Positions 54,014 through 63,779 of a stretch of 64,000 bases of DNA are shown here, in pieces (within the stretch, counting starts at the first letter, position 1; the number at the start of each line of letters is the position of its first letter). The notes beneath the pieces were generated by a model. That model was not told the DNA's origin and did not search any database. It saw nothing but the letters and a program-made list of their open reading frames with translations. The position numbers and the translations under genes are program-made. This DNA comes from Bacteroidota bacterium (GTDB lineage: Bacteria > Bacteroidota > Bacteroidia > Chitinophagales > Chitinophagaceae), in assembly GCA_020161535.1 (NCBI GenBank), contig JAIUNW010000002.1, positions 1 through 64,000 on the forward strand, written 5' to 3'.

Positions 54014-57000
54014 ATGACTGCTGCACTGCATGAAAGTCCGCCGAAATCAGTCGTTACGGCGCTGATGGCGTTTTTCCTCCTCGTGTCTGTGACCGTGAGT
54101 GCCCAAGTTCGGTTGTCCGGCACCGTTAAAGATGCTGTGGGCAACGGCATTCCCGGCATCACCGTTTCCGTAAAGAACACCAACTTTAGCACGGCAACGG
54201 ATATAAATGGTGCATACACCCTCAATGCTGATCTGCAGCCGGGCAAGCACATCATTAGCTTTTCAGGCGTTGGCTTCAAGACCGCCGAAGAACCTTTGCA
54301 GGTAACAGCCGGCACCAGCGAGTACGTGGTGCCTGGTTCGCTTACCCGCTCTGCGAAAGACCTCGATGAAGTGATTGTAACCGGTACCACCCAAGGCACT
54401 ACCCGCAAACAGTTGGGTAGTTATGTGAGCTCAGTGCCGGCATCGGAACTCAACAAGGGCGTTGCCACCAATGCGCTGCAGGCCTTGCAGGGAAAAACTG
54501 CCGGCGCGCAGATCACGCAAAACAATGGTGATCCCGCAGGTGGTATCTCGGTGCGCCTGCGCGGTATTAGTTCGATCTCTTCTTCTTCTGAACCATTGTA
54601 CATTGTTGATGGAGTGATCGTGAACAATGCCACCAACCGTGTCACCAATACTTCCGGCAACTACGACGGTAATAATTTTGTAGGTACTATTGGCCAGAAC
54701 CGCATGACCGATATCAACCCCGCTGATATCGAACGAATTGAAGTGTTGAATGGTGCGGCAGCCGCAGCGATCTATGGTTCGCGTGCCAATGCCGGGGTGA
54801 TACAGATATTTACCAAACGCGGTAAGACTGGCGCACCACAAGTGACGTTCTCTACCAATTTCATGGTGAGCAAATTGCGCAAAAGTGTAGAAGTGAACCA
54901 GAGCCCGGTGAAATTCGGTGGCTCGCCGGATGTGTTTACGCAAGATGTGATCAGTACGCTTGGTACGCCACCTGCACTGCCTACCAATACCACAGAAGTG
55001 ACGCGCTACGATTACAACGATTATATTTTCCGCAAGGCGTTGGGAACCGATAATAACCTGTCGGTAAGTGGTGGTACTGACATGACTAAATATTTTGTTT
55101 CGGCATCTTATTACAAAAACCAGGGCATTATCAAGAACACCGATTACCAACGCTATAGTCTCCGCGCCAATATCGACCAGACCATCAACAAATGGGTTTC
55201 GGTGTCGGCCGGATTGAATTATATTAACAGCGGTGCCAATGAAAAGCCCGATGGCAACTCTTTCTTTTCGCCCTTGAATTCCATCAATATCATTGGTAAT
55301 TTTCATGATATCTGGCAGCGCAATTCATTGGGTAATTTGAAAGCAGTGGGTGAGCGCGGTCGTGTGAATCCCGTATCAGTCATTGAAGACATCAAACAAC
55401 ACAACCAAACCAGTCGCGTGCTGGCCAACGCTTCCCTGAAAATAAAGCCCACCAAAAACCTGACCATTAACTATACCATTGGTATCGACAACTATGCACA
55501 GGATGGAACCACGTTTATTCCGCCTTTTGCCTATAACGTCAACACGGCGTTTTATGGTGGCGCTTTCCCAATCAACGATTCACTGAACGGGTATGCCAGT
55601 GCGGCAACCAATAGCTTTTACCAGATCAACCACGACCTGACTGCAAACTATGAAGCCAAGCTCAGCGACAACCTGGTTTCGGTTACACAAGTGGGTTACT
55701 CTTTGCAGTATGAAAAGAACCACTATGTACTGGCGCAGGGTCGCGGACTAGCACCGGTGGTACAAACCGTTGGTGGTGCCAGCACCATCTTATCACCGGC
55801 CGATGAGCGAAGTGAAATTTCTATTTCAGGTGCTTACCTGCAACAGACTTTCCGCATCGCGAATAAACTGTTCCTGACAGGCGCAGTAAGAATGGATGGC
55901 TCTTCTGTATTTGGTAAAGACCAACGCAACCAGATTTATACCAAGGCCAGCGGTAGCTATATACTGTCTGATACTAAATTCTGGAATCTTGATTTCTGGA
56001 ATTTGTTCAAACTGCGCGCCGCTTACGGCGAGTCGGGTAACATGACCGGCATTGGCGCTTACTCACGCTTTAACAGCTATACTACCAATGCTTACCTGGG
56101 TAAAACAGCACTGACTTCGTCTACCCAGCAGGCCAATACCAATGTGAAGCCCGAACGCCAGCAAGAGCTGGAATTTGGTACCGATATGGCTTTCTTTAAC
56201 AGCCGGCTGAACTTTACGTTCAACTACTATATCAAGAAAGTAAATGATCTGTTGATTGCCAGGGTAATTGCACCGACTACCGGCTTCTCTAATTTGCTCG
56301 ATAATTTCGGATCGCTCGAGAACAAAGGATTTGAAGTGGTGTTGAGCGCTACGCCTGTGCAGAAAAAAGATTTCAGTTGGGAGATCACCGGTATCTATAA
56401 CCACAACCGCAACAAAGCGGTGAAGATCGGCCAGGCATTGACGTTGGTAAGCACCAATGCCGGCGCACCGGTGGCCATTATCGAAGGTCAGCCGATTGGG
56501 GTGTTCTACGGTACTTTCTTTGCACGTGATGACAAAGGCAGCGAAGTAAAAAATGCAGCCGGCATTCCGTTGATTGAAAAAGGTATTCAAAACAGTGTGC
56601 TTTCGTACACGTCGCAGCGCGATGCCAATGGCCTGCCGAGCGGTACCACGCTGCGCAAGGTGTTGGGTAACCCGAATCCGAAATATACCGCCAGCCTGGT
56701 AAACGAATTTAACTACAAACGCCTGGGTTTGCGGGTACAGGTTGATGCGGTGCAGGGCGTGGATATCTGGAACGCCGACTGGCGCACACGCCAGGGTGTA
56801 GGCAATGGTAAAGTGGCTGAGCAGGAGCAAATGGGATTGCTGCCCCGAGGTTATGTAAGCGGGGTGTACGCGATTGAAGAATGGCGTATTGACAATGGTT
56901 CATTTGTGAAGCTGCGGGAGATCTCCTTGTCGTACAATGTGGGTGCGATTGGAAAACTGTTCAACGGGCTAACGGTGATGGCCAGTGGTCGTAACCTGAA

Positions 57001-57133
57001 GTCATGGGATAAGTACAAGGGATATGACCCCGAAGTGAATGCCGGCGGACAAAGCACGATTTTGCGCGGCATTGATTTTGGTTCTGTTCCCATTCCTGCT
57101 TCATTCAGTGTAGGCCTGAGTGCCAAGTTCTAA
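54014..57133 (+). CDS. SusC/RagA-family TonB-dependent outer-membrane transporter
   Basis: About 1039 residues from ATG 54014 (TTG 53993 is an alternative). The order is signal peptide (ALMAFFLLVSVTVSAQ), carboxypeptidase-regulatory-like domain (residues about 28-105), plug domain (ALQALQGKTAGAQI, ISVRLRGISSIS, EPLYIVDGVIV, IERIEVLNGAAAAAIYG) and a beta barrel ending in ASFSVGLSAKF with the C-terminal Phe. Size and plug motifs fit SusC proteins that import glycans or peptides with a SusD lipoprotein, encoded 17 bases downstream. No glycoside hydrolase is encoded nearby, so the substrate cannot be guessed. Confidence 0.95.
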   Translation: MTAALHESPPKSVVTALMAFFLLVSVTVSAQVRLSGTVKDAVGNGIPGITVSVKNTNFSTATDINGAYTLNADLQPGKHIISFSGVGFKTAEEPLQVTAGTSEYVVPGSLTRSAKDLDEVIVTGTTQGTTRKQLGSYVSSVPASELNKGVATNALQALQGKTAGAQITQNNGDPAGGISVRLRGISSISSSSEPLYIVDGVIVNNATNRVTNTSGNYDGNNFVGTIGQNRMTDINPADIERIEVLNGAAAAAIYGSRANAGVIQIFTKRGKTGAPQVTFSTNFMVSKLRKSVEVNQSPVKFGGSPDVFTQDVISTLGTPPALPTNTTEVTRYDYNDYIFRKALGTDNNLSVSGGTDMTKYFVSASYYKNQGIIKNTDYQRYSLRANIDQTINKWVSVSAGLNYINSGANEKPDGNSFFSPLNSINIIGNFHDIWQRNSLGNLKAVGERGRVNPVSVIEDIKQHNQTSRVLANASLKIKPTKNLTINYTIGIDNYAQDGTTFIPPFAYNVNTAFYGGAFPINDSLNGYASAATNSFYQINHDLTANYEAKLSDNLVSVTQVGYSLQYEKNHYVLAQGRGLAPVVQTVGGASTILSPADERSEISISGAYLQQTFRIANKLFLTGAVRMDGSSVFGKDQRNQIYTKASGSYILSDTKFWNLDFWNLFKLRAAYGESGNMTGIGAYSRFNSYTTNAYLGKTALTSSTQQANTNVKPERQQELEFGTDMAFFNSRLNFTFNYYIKKVNDLLIARVIAPTTGFSNLLDNFGSLENKGFEVVLSATPVQKKDFSWEITGIYNHNRNKAVKIGQALTLVSTNAGAPVAIIEGQPIGVFYGTFFARDDKGSEVKNAAGIPLIEKGIQNSVLSYTSQRDANGLPSGTTLRKVLGNPNPKYTASLVNEFNYKRLGLRVQVDAVQGVDIWNADWRTRQGVGNGKVAEQEQMGLLPRGYVSGVYAIEEWRIDNGSFVKLREISLSYNVGAIGKLFNGLTVMASGRNLKSWDKYKGYDPEVNAGGQSTILRGIDFGSVPIPASFSVGLSAKF

Positions 57134-57150
57134 TCGTAAAAAAGAAAATT

Positions 57151-58443
57151 ATGAACACTAATAAATATTTTTCGTTGGCTTGGGTGGCAGCATCAATGGT
57201 ATTGTTTGCTGCTTGTAAGAAAGACTACACGAATCCCAACCAACCCACTACAGAAGAAGTTTTTGCGAATGAGCGAGCGGCTACAGCCGTGGCCGGCGGA
57301 CTACAACGGGTATATTCACTCGGTGCAGGCGGTTCGCTGTACGCAACCGTAGATGCGAATGGTTTCACCACAGGTGAACTCATCCTTCGCAATGCGGGTA
57401 ATACCGGTGAATTGCAATTGAGTACAGGCGGATCAGCCGTAGATGCCACCAACACGGTGTTGGCCAATATCTGGACAAAGAGCAACAAGATCATTTATGA
57501 TGCCGACAATGTAATAGATTTTGCTGCCACCATGCAAGACGGTACGTATTCGAGTGGCATGATTGGTTTTGCTTCGATTTACAAAGCGTTGTCGCTCGGT
57601 AATTTGTCGATGTTTTGGGAGATGGTTCCCGATACCACCGGCGGCAATGTAGGTTTTGTAGATCGTATGGAAGGTTTCCGCAAAGCCATGCGGGTGCTTG
57701 ATTTCGGCATCAGCAGTGTTACAGCCAATGCACCAAATGCAACGGTTTTGCGTCGCTTGCCTACCGAGGTCAATATCATCAACACCTTGTATGCATTGAA
57801 AGCGCGCTATGCGATCTTCAGTGGCGATAATGCAGGTGCGTTGGCGGCGGCCAACCTGGTTGACCTCACCAAAACCAGTACCATTGCCCACAATGCACTT
57901 GGCTTGAATGCCGTATTTGAATCTGCTACATCTACCAACAACGTTTTTCAACCGGTTGATTCAACGATGGGTTTGCCCGTGGATTTGGCACCTGACCTGA
58001 ACGACCAGCGGGTGGGATTTTATATCGGCATCAATGCAACCATCGCACCACGCTATCGCATCAAAGGGTTTTACGCTGCATCGTCGGCGCCAGTACCGTT
58101 GTACTTGCCGGGTGAAGTTATGCTGATCAAAGCGGAAGCGCTGGCCAGGTTGGATCGCCTGACCGAAGCGGTTGATGCATTGAATGCTGTACGTACAAAA
58201 ACACCTGCGCAGGATATTTACGGGGTGGGCGGCGGACTTACAGCCTTTGCCAGCACCGACAAAGAGGAGATACTTACCGAAATCTATCGCCAGCGTTGTA
58301 TTGAGTTGTTTATGTTCGGCCTGAAGCTGGAAGATATGCGTCGATTTGGTCGCCCGGCTACCGAGCGCAAGCGGAATTTCTTCCCGTATCCGTTCTCGGA
58401 AAGAGATAATAACCCGAATACGCCCGCGGACCCTGCAAACTAG
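57151..58443 (+). CDS. SusD/RagB-family surface lipoprotein
   Basis: A 430-residue protein with a lipoprotein signal peptide and lipobox Cys (VLFAACKKDY, Cys about 22). The TPR-like helical SusD fold is indicated by AATAVAGGLQRVYSLG, GFASIYKALSLGNL, LPGEVMLIKAEALARL and EILTEIYRQRCIELFMFGLKLEDMRRF, the last being the best conserved SusD block. It caps the SusC barrel and binds ligand at the cell surface. Somewhat shorter than many SusD proteins (about 500). Confidence 0.94.
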   Translation: MNTNKYFSLAWVAASMVLFAACKKDYTNPNQPTTEEVFANERAATAVAGGLQRVYSLGAGGSLYATVDANGFTTGELILRNAGNTGELQLSTGGSAVDATNTVLANIWTKSNKIIYDADNVIDFAATMQDGTYSSGMIGFASIYKALSLGNLSMFWEMVPDTTGGNVGFVDRMEGFRKAMRVLDFGISSVTANAPNATVLRRLPTEVNIINTLYALKARYAIFSGDNAGALAAANLVDLTKTSTIAHNALGLNAVFESATSTNNVFQPVDSTMGLPVDLAPDLNDQRVGFYIGINATIAPRYRIKGFYAASSAPVPLYLPGEVMLIKAEALARLDRLTEAVDALNAVRTKTPAQDIYGVGGGLTAFASTDKEEILTEIYRQRCIELFMFGLKLEDMRRFGRPATERKRNFFPYPFSERDNNPNTPADPAN

Positions 58444-58449
58444 CAAGAG

Positions 58450-58479
58450 TTTAAGGTTTAAGGTTTAAGGTTTAAGGTT
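58450..58479 (+). repeat. Short tandem repeat (TTAAGGT, four copies)
   Basis: Four exact copies of a seven-base unit lie just after the susD stop and before the terminator-like hairpin. It is non-coding and probably arose by slippage. Confidence 0.75.
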
Positions 58480-58525
58480 GCTGCCGCGGGTGTAGCAAAA
58501 TGAACCAAGGCGTGATCGACATAAT

Positions 58526-58559
58526 AAAAGGCAATTTGCAGTACTGCAAGTTGCCTTTT
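58526..58559 (+). terminator. Long hairpin between susD and crtI, probable terminator
   Basis: AAAAGGCAA pairs with TTGCCTTTT and the inner TTGCAG with CTGCAA across a very short loop, giving a stem of about 15-16 pairs with T-rich 3' side and A-rich 5' side, so it could act in both directions. It overlaps the possible upstream extension of crtI and thereby argues for the ATG at 58566. Confidence 0.7.
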
Positions 58560-58565
58560 GTTGTT

Positions 58566-60068
58566 ATGTTGCAGTCGGTGAACGACTTATTTAAAACAAC
58601 AAAGGGTAAGCTGCCTTCGGTGCTGGTGATCGGGGCGGGGGTGGCTGGTTTGTCGACCGCTGCCTTTCTGGCGAAAGCTGGTTGCCAGGTGCGGGTACTT
58701 GATAAGAATAGCAGCTTGGGTGGAAGGGCAAGGGTTTTTGAAGCCGACGGATACCGGTTTGATATGGGGCCCAGTTGGTATTGGATGCCCGATGTGTTTG
58801 AGCGTTTTTTTGGGCAGTTTGGCAAGCAGGTGGCAGATTACTATTCGTTGCAGCGACTCGATCCATCGTATCGGGTGTATTGGCACGAACAAGTAGTAGA
58901 TGTGCCGGCCGACCTGGGACAACTGCGTACCTGGTTTGACAGCATCGAGCCGGGCGCCGCAAAACAACTAGATAAATTTTTAGCGGAAGCAGCCTACAAG
59001 TATGAAGTAGCGATGCGCAAGCTGGTGTATATGCCCGGCATTTCTGTGCGGGAGTTCATCGATATCGATCTGATAAAAGGCGCGCTTCGACTGGATGTAT
59101 TTGTTTCAATGAAAAAACATGTGGCGCGATTTTTCAAAGACCGTCGACTGCAACAGTTGATGGAATTTCCCGTCTTGTTTTTGGGCGCGATGGCAGAACA
59201 TATTCCGGCACTATATAGTTTGATGAACCATGCCGATATGGTAGGGGGCACCTGGTATCCCGACGGTGGTATGGTTCGGCTGCCGATGGCCATGGGTGAT
59301 TTGTGCAGCGAACTGGGGGTCGTTTTTCAGTTGAATGAAGAAGTGGTTCAACTGGAAACAACAGCCCGTCGTGTGCAACAGGTGGTTACTGACAAAGCAG
59401 AGTATACGGCAGATATTGTTATCGGCGCGGGCGATTACCAACACATCGAAACATTGTTGCCGGTAGATAAACAATCTTATTCAGCCGCCTGGTGGGACAG
59501 CCGAATGTTGGCACCTTCGGCCTTGTTGTTTTACCTGGGGCTCGATGGTCGGTTGAACGATGTTCGCCACCATAGTTTGTTTTTTGATGCCGATTTCGAG
59601 CAGCATGCCGCTGCCATTTATGAGCAACCGCGTTGGCCCCAAGATCCGCTGTTTTATATGTGCGCGCCTTCGGTGAGCGACAAAACCGTGGCGCCTGCCG
59701 GTAAGGAAAATCTTTTTTTATTGATGCCGGTGACAGCGGGATTGAGTGATCACCAAGCTTTGCGTGGGAAATATTATACCCAACTTTTGCAGCGGCTGGA
59801 GAAAGTTTTCGGGTCGGTGCCGACGGTCGAATACTGTCGATCGTATGCGCAAAATGATTTTATGCGCGACTACCATTCGTTCAAAGGCAATGCCTATGGC
59901 CTGGCAAATACGCTTTGGCAAACCGCGATGGGTAAGCCTTCGTGCAGGAGCCGGAAACTAGATAATTTATTTTACTGCGGACAACTAACCGTGCCGGGAC
60001 CGGGTTTGCCCCCCGCGCTCATCAGCGGCGAATTAGTGGCTGGGCAGATATTGCAGAATTTTCGGTAA
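58566..60068 (+). CDS. crtI: Phytoene desaturase (CrtI family)
   Basis: The start at ATG 58566 gives 500 residues, the usual CrtI length; upstream in-frame codons lie in the hairpin. The FAD-binding loop VLVIGAGVAGLSTAAFLAKAG is followed by LGGRARVFEADGYRFDMGPSWY, which defines CrtI-type enzymes, and the C-terminal LFYCGQLTVPGPGLPPALISG closes the fold. It desaturates phytoene to lycopene. It opens the carotenoid operon, with the phytoene synthase gene 21 bases downstream. The exact number of desaturations is inferred from the pathway context. Confidence 0.94.
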   Translation: MLQSVNDLFKTTKGKLPSVLVIGAGVAGLSTAAFLAKAGCQVRVLDKNSSLGGRARVFEADGYRFDMGPSWYWMPDVFERFFGQFGKQVADYYSLQRLDPSYRVYWHEQVVDVPADLGQLRTWFDSIEPGAAKQLDKFLAEAAYKYEVAMRKLVYMPGISVREFIDIDLIKGALRLDVFVSMKKHVARFFKDRRLQQLMEFPVLFLGAMAEHIPALYSLMNHADMVGGTWYPDGGMVRLPMAMGDLCSELGVVFQLNEEVVQLETTARRVQQVVTDKAEYTADIVIGAGDYQHIETLLPVDKQSYSAAWWDSRMLAPSALLFYLGLDGRLNDVRHHSLFFDADFEQHAAAIYEQPRWPQDPLFYMCAPSVSDKTVAPAGKENLFLLMPVTAGLSDHQALRGKYYTQLLQRLEKVFGSVPTVEYCRSYAQNDFMRDYHSFKGNAYGLANTLWQTAMGKPSCRSRKLDNLFYCGQLTVPGPGLPPALISGELVAGQILQNFR

Positions 60069-60089
60069 CTTTTGTAGTCAAGTCCAGCT

Positions 60090-60926
60090 ATGCAATTGTT
60101 TCATGATGTTTGTGCGCAATGCAGCAAATTAACAACCGATCGGTACAGTACTTCATTTTCGACAGCCATACGCCTCTTGCATCCGCAATTGCGGCAGCCT
60201 ATTCATAATATCTATGGCTTTGTGCGATTTGCCGATGAGATAGTAGATAGTTTTCATGGTTATGACCAGGCGAACCTGCTGCATTCTTTCGAGCAGCAAA
60301 CGTTTGAAGCGATTGATGCCCGCATCAGCACACATCCCATAATACAGAGTTTTCAATTAACGGTGCACCAATACGATATCGATCTTGCGTTGGTAAACGC
60401 ATTTTTCACCAGTATGAAAATGGACCTGCATTCAATTTCGTATGACCGCGACCGTTATGACAACTATATCTACGGTTCGGCCGAGTCGGTGGGACTGATG
60501 TGCCTGCATGTGTTTTGTGAGGGAGACCATAAATTATATGCTTCATTAAAAGCATCGGCGCAATCGCTCGGCGCCGCTTTTCAAAAAATTAATTTTTTGC
60601 GCGATATAAAAGATGACCATGCCCTGCTGGCGCGTACTTATTTTCCCGGTTGCGATATCAGCCGATTTGATGCGGTCGATAAACAACAAATAGAAGCCGA
60701 GATTAAGATCGATTTTGAGAAAGCCTATGCCGGTATTCTGCAATTGCCGGTGAAAGCCCGCTTTGGGGTGTATGTGGCGTATAAATATTATCTGTCATTG
60801 TTTCGGCGAATACGGAAATTGCACCATAGTAAGATCATGTTGGAAAGAATCCGCGTACCGAATGTAAACAAAGCGCTGATTGTATTGCGTGCAGGCGTGA
60901 AGAACCAGTTGGGTATGATTGGCTAA
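60090..60926 (+). CDS. crtB: Phytoene synthase
   Basis: A 278-residue trans-isoprenyl diphosphate synthase of the squalene/phytoene type. The first aspartate-rich motif is in FADEIVDSF, the second in NFLRDIKDDHALLARTYFP; both bind magnesium-diphosphate. It joins two geranylgeranyl diphosphates to make phytoene, the CrtI substrate. No crtE (GGPP synthase) gene is in the window, so the precursor must come from elsewhere in the genome. Confidence 0.95.
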   Translation: MQLFHDVCAQCSKLTTDRYSTSFSTAIRLLHPQLRQPIHNIYGFVRFADEIVDSFHGYDQANLLHSFEQQTFEAIDARISTHPIIQSFQLTVHQYDIDLALVNAFFTSMKMDLHSISYDRDRYDNYIYGSAESVGLMCLHVFCEGDHKLYASLKASAQSLGAAFQKINFLRDIKDDHALLARTYFPGCDISRFDAVDKQQIEAEIKIDFEKAYAGILQLPVKARFGVYVAYKYYLSLFRRIRKLHHSKIMLERIRVPNVNKALIVLRAGVKNQLGMIG

Positions 60927-60959
60927 ACCAGTTGGGCATGATCTGTTAAAAAAATATAG

Positions 60960-61475
60960 ATGAAAACAGAAGTGGTTTTGGTGGATGATAATGACCGGGA
61001 GTTAGGCACCATGGAAAAAATGGAAGCCCATCGCCAGGCGAAACTGCACCGGGCTTTCAGTGTATTTATTTTTGACAAGGAAGGCCGGATGTTGTTGCAG
61101 CAGCGGGCTGTTGACAAATACCATAGCGGTGGCCTCTGGACGAATGCCTGTTGCAGTCACCCGTACCCCGGTGAGCCGGTGCAGTTGGCTGCAAGCCGGC
61201 GCCTGCAGGAAGAATTGGGTTTCTCCGTGCCGCTAACGCCCTTGTTCTCCTTCGTGTACAAAGCACCTTTTGACAATGGGCTCACTGAATACGAGTACGA
61301 TCATGTTTTTGCCGGAACTTACAACGGCGAGATTGTGCCCGATCCGCGTGAAGTGGCTGCGGTAACCTACAAATCCCTCGAAGAGATAGAAACAGATTTG
61401 GCGCTGGTTCCGGCGAAATATACGAGTTGGTTTCATATTGCTTTTCCACGACTAGCGGCAATACGTAAGCAATGA
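60960..61475 (+). CDS. idi: Isopentenyl-diphosphate delta-isomerase, type I
   Basis: The 171-residue Nudix-fold protein has VDDNDRELGTMEKMEAHRQ at its start, the active-site cysteine in TNACCSHPYPGE, and the metal-binding glutamate region in LTEYEYDHVF. It interconverts IPP and DMAPP and supports flux to carotenoids. It lies 33 bases after crtB and overlaps crtZ by four bases (ATGA). Confidence 0.96.
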   Translation: MKTEVVLVDDNDRELGTMEKMEAHRQAKLHRAFSVFIFDKEGRMLLQQRAVDKYHSGGLWTNACCSHPYPGEPVQLAASRRLQEELGFSVPLTPLFSFVYKAPFDNGLTEYEYDHVFAGTYNGEIVPDPREVAAVTYKSLEEIETDLALVPAKYTSWFHIAFPRLAAIRKQ

Positions 61476-61954
61476 CTGTTTTGTATTATATATTAATTGT
61501 GTTCGGCACATTTTTGCTGATGGAAGGCGTTACCTGGCTTACCCATCGTTTTGTAATGCATGGTTTTTTGTGGTACCTGCACGAAGACCATCATCGCAAG
61601 GGGCCGGGTTTTTTTGAAAAGAACGATTGGTTTTTTGTGATTTTTGCGATTCCCTGTATGGCGATGATTGCGGTGGGTACCCTGGTGCCCGGCTGGTGGT
61701 GGCTGGGTGCCATTGGCTTTGGCGTGATGTTATATGGCGCGGCCTATTTTCTGGTGCATGAAATCATCATTCACCAACGGTTTAAATATTTTACGCGCAG
61801 TAATAATAAATACATCAAGGCCATCCGCTGGGCCCATAAGATGCACCACAAACACCTGGGCAAGGAGCATGGGGAGAGCTTCGGTATGTTGCTGGTACAC
61901 CGCCGGTATTGGCGGGTGATCCAAAAAAAGGGTGAAAACACCGGTACAGGTTAA
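61472..61954 (+). CDS. crtZ: Beta-carotene hydroxylase
   Basis: A 160-residue membrane protein of the fatty-acid-hydroxylase superfamily. The histidine clusters HRFVMH, HEDHH, HEIIIHQRF and HKMHHKH hold the di-iron centre; the SFGMLLVH segment that follows is typical of CrtZ. About four membrane segments. It hydroxylates the beta-rings at C-3, giving zeaxanthin via cryptoxanthin. It is coupled to idi by overlap. Confidence 0.95.
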   Translation: MTVLYYILIVFGTFLLMEGVTWLTHRFVMHGFLWYLHEDHHRKGPGFFEKNDWFFVIFAIPCMAMIAVGTLVPGWWWLGAIGFGVMLYGAAYFLVHEIIIHQRFKYFTRSNNKYIKAIRWAHKMHHKHLGKEHGESFGMLLVHRRYWRVIQKKGENTGTG

Positions 61955-61991
61955 AAGGGAAATGTGGACATTCGCTGGATAGTCTCCGCCT

Positions 61992-63182
61992 ATGCGTGCC
62001 GATCACCTGTATAATTATGCGCCTTACCATTATAGCTACGAATACGATTATATTTTTACGGGCGCTGGCGCGGCCGGCCTGAGCCTGATTATGCGCATGT
62101 TGAAAAGTGGTGCGTTCGATCAGCACACTTTTTTATTGGTGGATGCCGACTGGAAACGGAAAAACGATCGCACCTGGTGTTTTTGGGAAGAAAGCGCCGG
62201 TTTTTTTGATGACCTGGTTTGCCAGCGATGGAACCACTGCTGGTTTCACTCGGAGGAATTTTCGAAAAAATTTGATTTGTCGCCCTACCAGTATAAAATG
62301 ATCAGGGGCATTGATTTTTACCAGTATTGCTTTGACTACATTAAGTCGCGCCAGAATGTGCGGATACTGCATGAACCCGTTGAACAAGTGTTCAACTTTC
62401 GGTTGTCGGCCGGACTAACACTGGCCAATGGAAGCAAATACTACGCGAACTGCAAACTGTTTAACTCCATTCCGTTTACGCCCCAAACCCAACACCATAA
62501 GCGATTTTTTTGGCAGCATTTCAAAGGCTGGGTCATTGAAACGGCGCCCGGCAGTTTTGATGCCGATACCTGTACACTGATGGATTTTCGGGTGCCGCAA
62601 ACGGTAGGCAGTAGCTTCGTGTATACGATGCCGTTATCTGATAGCCGCGCATTGGTAGAGTACACGATTTTTTCGGAAGAAGTACTGGCTGCTGAAGAAG
62701 ACTATGACCTGCCCTTGCAAAATTATATTAGAGAGGTGTTGAAGATTGGGCAGTACAAGGTGCTTGAAAGGGAGAAGGGGAAGATACCCATGAGTGATTT
62801 CAAGTTCAGGCAGCAAAAGTCAAATATTATAGAATTGGGAACGGCCGGCGGACAAACAAAAGGATCAACCGGTTATACTTTTTCCTTTATTCAGCGGCAC
62901 AGCGATGCTTTATTGGCACAGATGAAAAAGGAGAAAGACCCGTCGAGATTGAGGCAAACAGGGGGTCGGTTTCATTTTTATGACCGGGTGATGTTGGCCG
63001 TTATGCAGCAACAATGGCCGCCGGGCGCAGAAGTGTATAGGCAACTTTTTGCGCGAAATCCTGTTGACCGGGTCTTCCGATTCCTTGATAACCAGTCTTC
63101 ATTTGGCGAAGAATTGAAAATCTTTGCAAGCCTTCCCAAGCTACCGTTTTTAAAAGCGTCGATATCAGCTACTTTCGCGTAA
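61992..63182 (+). CDS. crtY: Lycopene beta-cyclase
   Basis: The 396-residue flavoprotein has the dinucleotide-binding motif YIFTGAGAAGLSLIMRML near residue 18 and the DRTWCFWEE segment, both standard for CrtY. Later IELGTAGGQTKGSTGYTF is the second conserved block. It forms both beta-ionone rings of beta-carotene from lycopene, before CrtZ acts. It is separated from crtZ by 37 bases and from the MarC gene by 12. Confidence 0.94.
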   Translation: MRADHLYNYAPYHYSYEYDYIFTGAGAAGLSLIMRMLKSGAFDQHTFLLVDADWKRKNDRTWCFWEESAGFFDDLVCQRWNHCWFHSEEFSKKFDLSPYQYKMIRGIDFYQYCFDYIKSRQNVRILHEPVEQVFNFRLSAGLTLANGSKYYANCKLFNSIPFTPQTQHHKRFFWQHFKGWVIETAPGSFDADTCTLMDFRVPQTVGSSFVYTMPLSDSRALVEYTIFSEEVLAAEEDYDLPLQNYIREVLKIGQYKVLEREKGKIPMSDFKFRQQKSNIIELGTAGGQTKGSTGYTFSFIQRHSDALLAQMKKEKDPSRLRQTGGRFHFYDRVMLAVMQQQWPPGAEVYRQLFARNPVDRVFRFLDNQSSFGEELKIFASLPKLPFLKASISATFA

Positions 63183-63194
63183 GAAAGCAGCACT

Positions 63195-63776
63195 ATGGGA
63201 AATTTTAATTTTGATGAACTGCTCACGGTAACCTTTACCTTGTTTGCGGTGATTGATATACTCGGGTCTATCCCGTTGTTGATTTCATTGAAACATAAAA
63301 TGGGCATTATTCAGGAGTTTAAAGCCACCTTGATTTCGGGTGCGCTCATGTTGGTGTTTTTATTGGTGGGTGAAAAATTCCTGGCGGTGTTGGGGCTTGA
63401 TGTGCGGTCGTTTGCGGTGGGCGGCTCCATTGTAATATTTATATTGGGCTTAGAGATGGTATTGGGTATTGAGTTTTTCAAAAGCGATGGAAATGCAAAA
63501 TCGGGAACAGTTGTGCCGATTGCTTTTCCGCTGATCGCGGGATCAGGCACATTGACAACCATCATTTCTTTGAAAGCCAACTACGCGAATGCGGTGGTTG
63601 CGGTGGCGATTGTATTGAACCTGGTATTGGTGTATGTGGTATTGAAGTCCCTGGATCGAATAGCGAATTTTATTGGCCCCAATGGATTGTTGGCTATCAG
63701 GAAATTCTTTGGCGTGGTGCTACTCGCTATTGCCGTGAAGATTTTTGCCAGTAATGCCGCGGGTTTAATCAAGTAA
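63195..63776 (+). CDS. MarC family integral membrane protein
   Basis: A 193-residue protein with six predicted membrane segments. FTLFAVIDILGSIPLLISL, PIAFPLIAGSGTLTTIISL and the closing FFGVVLLAIAVKIFA are the MarC/UPF0056 blocks. The function of the family is not settled; it was once linked to multiple antibiotic resistance. It is tightly spaced between crtY and the pseudouridine synthase gene (3 bases), so it may be in the same transcript. Confidence 0.92.
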   Translation: MGNFNFDELLTVTFTLFAVIDILGSIPLLISLKHKMGIIQEFKATLISGALMLVFLLVGEKFLAVLGLDVRSFAVGGSIVIFILGLEMVLGIEFFKSDGNAKSGTVVPIAFPLIAGSGTLTTIISLKANYANAVVAVAIVLNLVLVYVVLKSLDRIANFIGPNGLLAIRKFFGVVLLAIAVKIFASNAAGLIK

Positions 63777-63779
63777 GTA

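Noticed and set aside
58500..58565. N-terminal extension of CrtI
   Set aside because: This stretch contains a long perfect hairpin typical of a terminator and the extension is not needed for a full-length CrtI.
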